A stretch of 6,445 nt of DNA from Verrucomicrobiota bacterium (GTDB lineage: Bacteria; Verrucomicrobiota; Verrucomicrobiia; Verrucomicrobiales; DEV007), in contig JAQCER010000220.1 in the NCBI GenBank assembly GCA_027618625.1, positions 1-6,445 on the forward strand, in the 5' to 3' direction. The notes under the pieces were generated by a model. It had not been told where the DNA came from. It ran no database searches and saw only the letters and a program-made list of their open reading frames with translations. The translations under genes and the position numbers were made by a program. Positions within the stretch are counted from its first letter, which is position 1. Each line of letters starts with the position of its first letter. Shown here in pieces: positions 5,463 to 6,445 of this stretch.

Positions 5463-6445
5463 TTCATTGGTTTTCGCGCAACCACGTTGCCGCCAACTTT
5501 CTCATGCTGGTGATCATGATCATCGGCGTGTTAACGTGGATGCGTTTAAAGAAAGAGATCTTTCCGGAGACAGCGGTGGATGCCGTGGCGAACTCTGTTC
5601 CGTATCCCAATGCCTCCCCAGAGGAAACCGAGACGGGAGTCTGTGTTCCTATTGAGGAAGCCATTCAGGACATCGATGGACTGGATCGGATCACCTCCAC
5701 TGCGGCGGAAAGCGTTGGGGCGGTCGTCGTTGAAATCAAGTCAGGCTATGACGTCCGCAACATCATGGATGACATCAAAACCCGGATTGATGCGATCACC
5801 ACTTTTGCCGAGAACACGGAAGAGCCAGTGATCGAAGAACTGTTGATTCGCAATCAGGTTTTGAGCGTCGCTGTGTCAGCCAAAACCGACGAGAAAACGC
5901 TTCGGGCAATCGCGGAAAAAGTCCGTGATGGCCTACTATCCTATTCACCCCGGGAGGCGGTAGGGGTGTTCGAAAAATTTAAGCGGCTGTTTGGGCGGGG
6001 GATCGACAATCCAATTACCCAGGTTGAGCTCACTGGCGTGCGGCCTTACGAAATATCGATTGAAGTGTCAGAGAATACGTTGCGCAGCCATCAACTGACG
6101 CTGGAACAGGTAGCTGCGGCAGTGCGGAAATCTTCGCTCGATCTTCCTGGGGGATCGGTGAGAACCGCTGCTGGAGAGGTCTTGATCAAGGCGGAAGGGA
6201 AGCGCTACAGAGACAAAGAATTTCTCGATATTCCGGTCGTTACCCGACCAGATGGCACTGAGTTGCTACTGGGTGCGATCGCTAACGTAATTGATGGTTT
6301 TGAGGAGGTGGATCTGAAGTCACGATTCGACGCGAGGTCCGCGATTGTGGTGAACGTCTACAGGGTGGGTGATGAGGACACCCTGCGGGTCGCGGATGCC
6401 GTGAAGGAATACATCGAGCAGGCGCGCCTTACTTTGCCGGAAGGC
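5450..6445 (+). CDS. RND-family efflux permease, N-terminal third (runs off window end)
   Basis: The frame is open from the stop at 5423-5425 to the window end; from GTG 5450 it gives 332 residues of a protein normally about 1,000-1,100 long. The N-terminus, MGSLIHWFSRNHVAANF, and first membrane helix (about 13-31) match the usual RND beginning. KKEIFPE, the porter motif PYPNASPEETE (51-61, in place of the common YPGASPEEVE), PIEEAIQDIDGLDRITS and GVRPYEISIEVSE (196-208) follow. SSLDLPGGSVRT and RPDGTELLLGAIANV then lead into DGFEEVDLKSRFDARSA. Residues about 165-188 look like extra sequence in the porter domain. The protein would use the proton gradient to drive export through the adaptor and outer-membrane duct. 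GTG 5450 is the only standard start in frame before the homology begins; it has no good Shine-Dalgarno and lies 37 bp after the adaptor stop. The substrate is undetermined, although the type is closer to HAE-like multidrug or hydrophobe pumps than to CusA metal pumps. Confidence 0.93.
   Translation, partial: MGSLIHWFSRNHVAANFLMLVIMIIGVLTWMRLKKEIFPETAVDAVANSVPYPNASPEETETGVCVPIEEAIQDIDGLDRITSTAAESVGAVVVEIKSGYDVRNIMDDIKTRIDAITTFAENTEEPVIEELLIRNQVLSVAVSAKTDEKTLRAIAEKVRDGLLSYSPREAVGVFEKFKRLFGRGIDNPITQVELTGVRPYEISIEVSENTLRSHQLTLEQVAAAVRKSSLDLPGGSVRTAAGEVLIKAEGKRYRDKEFLDIPVVTRPDGTELLLGAIANVIDGFEEVDLKSRFDARSAIVVNVYRVGDEDTLRVADAVKEYIEQARLTLPEG

Noticed and set aside
5467..5831. Open frames in other phases at 5467-5655 and 5580-5831
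   Set aside because: They overlap the RND permease frame, which carries the homology throughout this stretch.

Overview
The window is about 6.4 kb of bacterial chromosome of moderate G+C. The type IIA topoisomerase A-subunit tail, the HTH-before-receiver regulator, the lack of clear Shine-Dalgarno sequences and the style of the RND pump suggest a planctomycete or a PVC-superphylum relative. This is inference from family resemblance; no rRNA or other marker is present. All genes lie on the + strand.

Region 1 (1-636) is the 3' end of a DNA gyrase/topoisomerase IV subunit A gene, cut by the window edge. Region 2 (637-1022) is non-coding. It opens with a short tandem repeat and contains a small palindrome, a perfect 16-bp palindrome, a small hairpin and promoter-like hexamers. 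Region 3 (1023-1586) encodes a 187-residue orphan regulator with an excisionase-type winged HTH in front of a complete receiver domain, which is the reverse of the usual order. A strong intrinsic terminator follows at 1639-1678. Region 4 (1587-1955) is non-coding and ends in a near-ideal inverted repeat just before the next gene.

Region 5 (1956-6445) is one tightly packed operon. It encodes a TetR-family repressor of the PsrA type, a TolC/NodT-type outer-membrane factor, an HlyD/AcrA-type periplasmic adaptor, and an RND inner-membrane permease that runs off the window end. The first three genes are joined by two 4-bp ATGA stop/start overlaps. The inverted repeat at 1922-1939 fits the published PsrA operator pattern and fills the spacer of a plausible promoter, so the simplest model is an autorepressed, ligand-inducible tripartite efflux operon.

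The window is mostly recognisable biology. The points most worth a second look are the operator/promoter arrangement, the reversed HTH-receiver protein, an apparent insert of about 24 residues in the RND porter domain, the Gly/Ser-rich insert with a (GGT)5 tract in the outer-membrane factor, and the unusual start region of the RND gene (GTG start overlapped by a 15-codon ORF).
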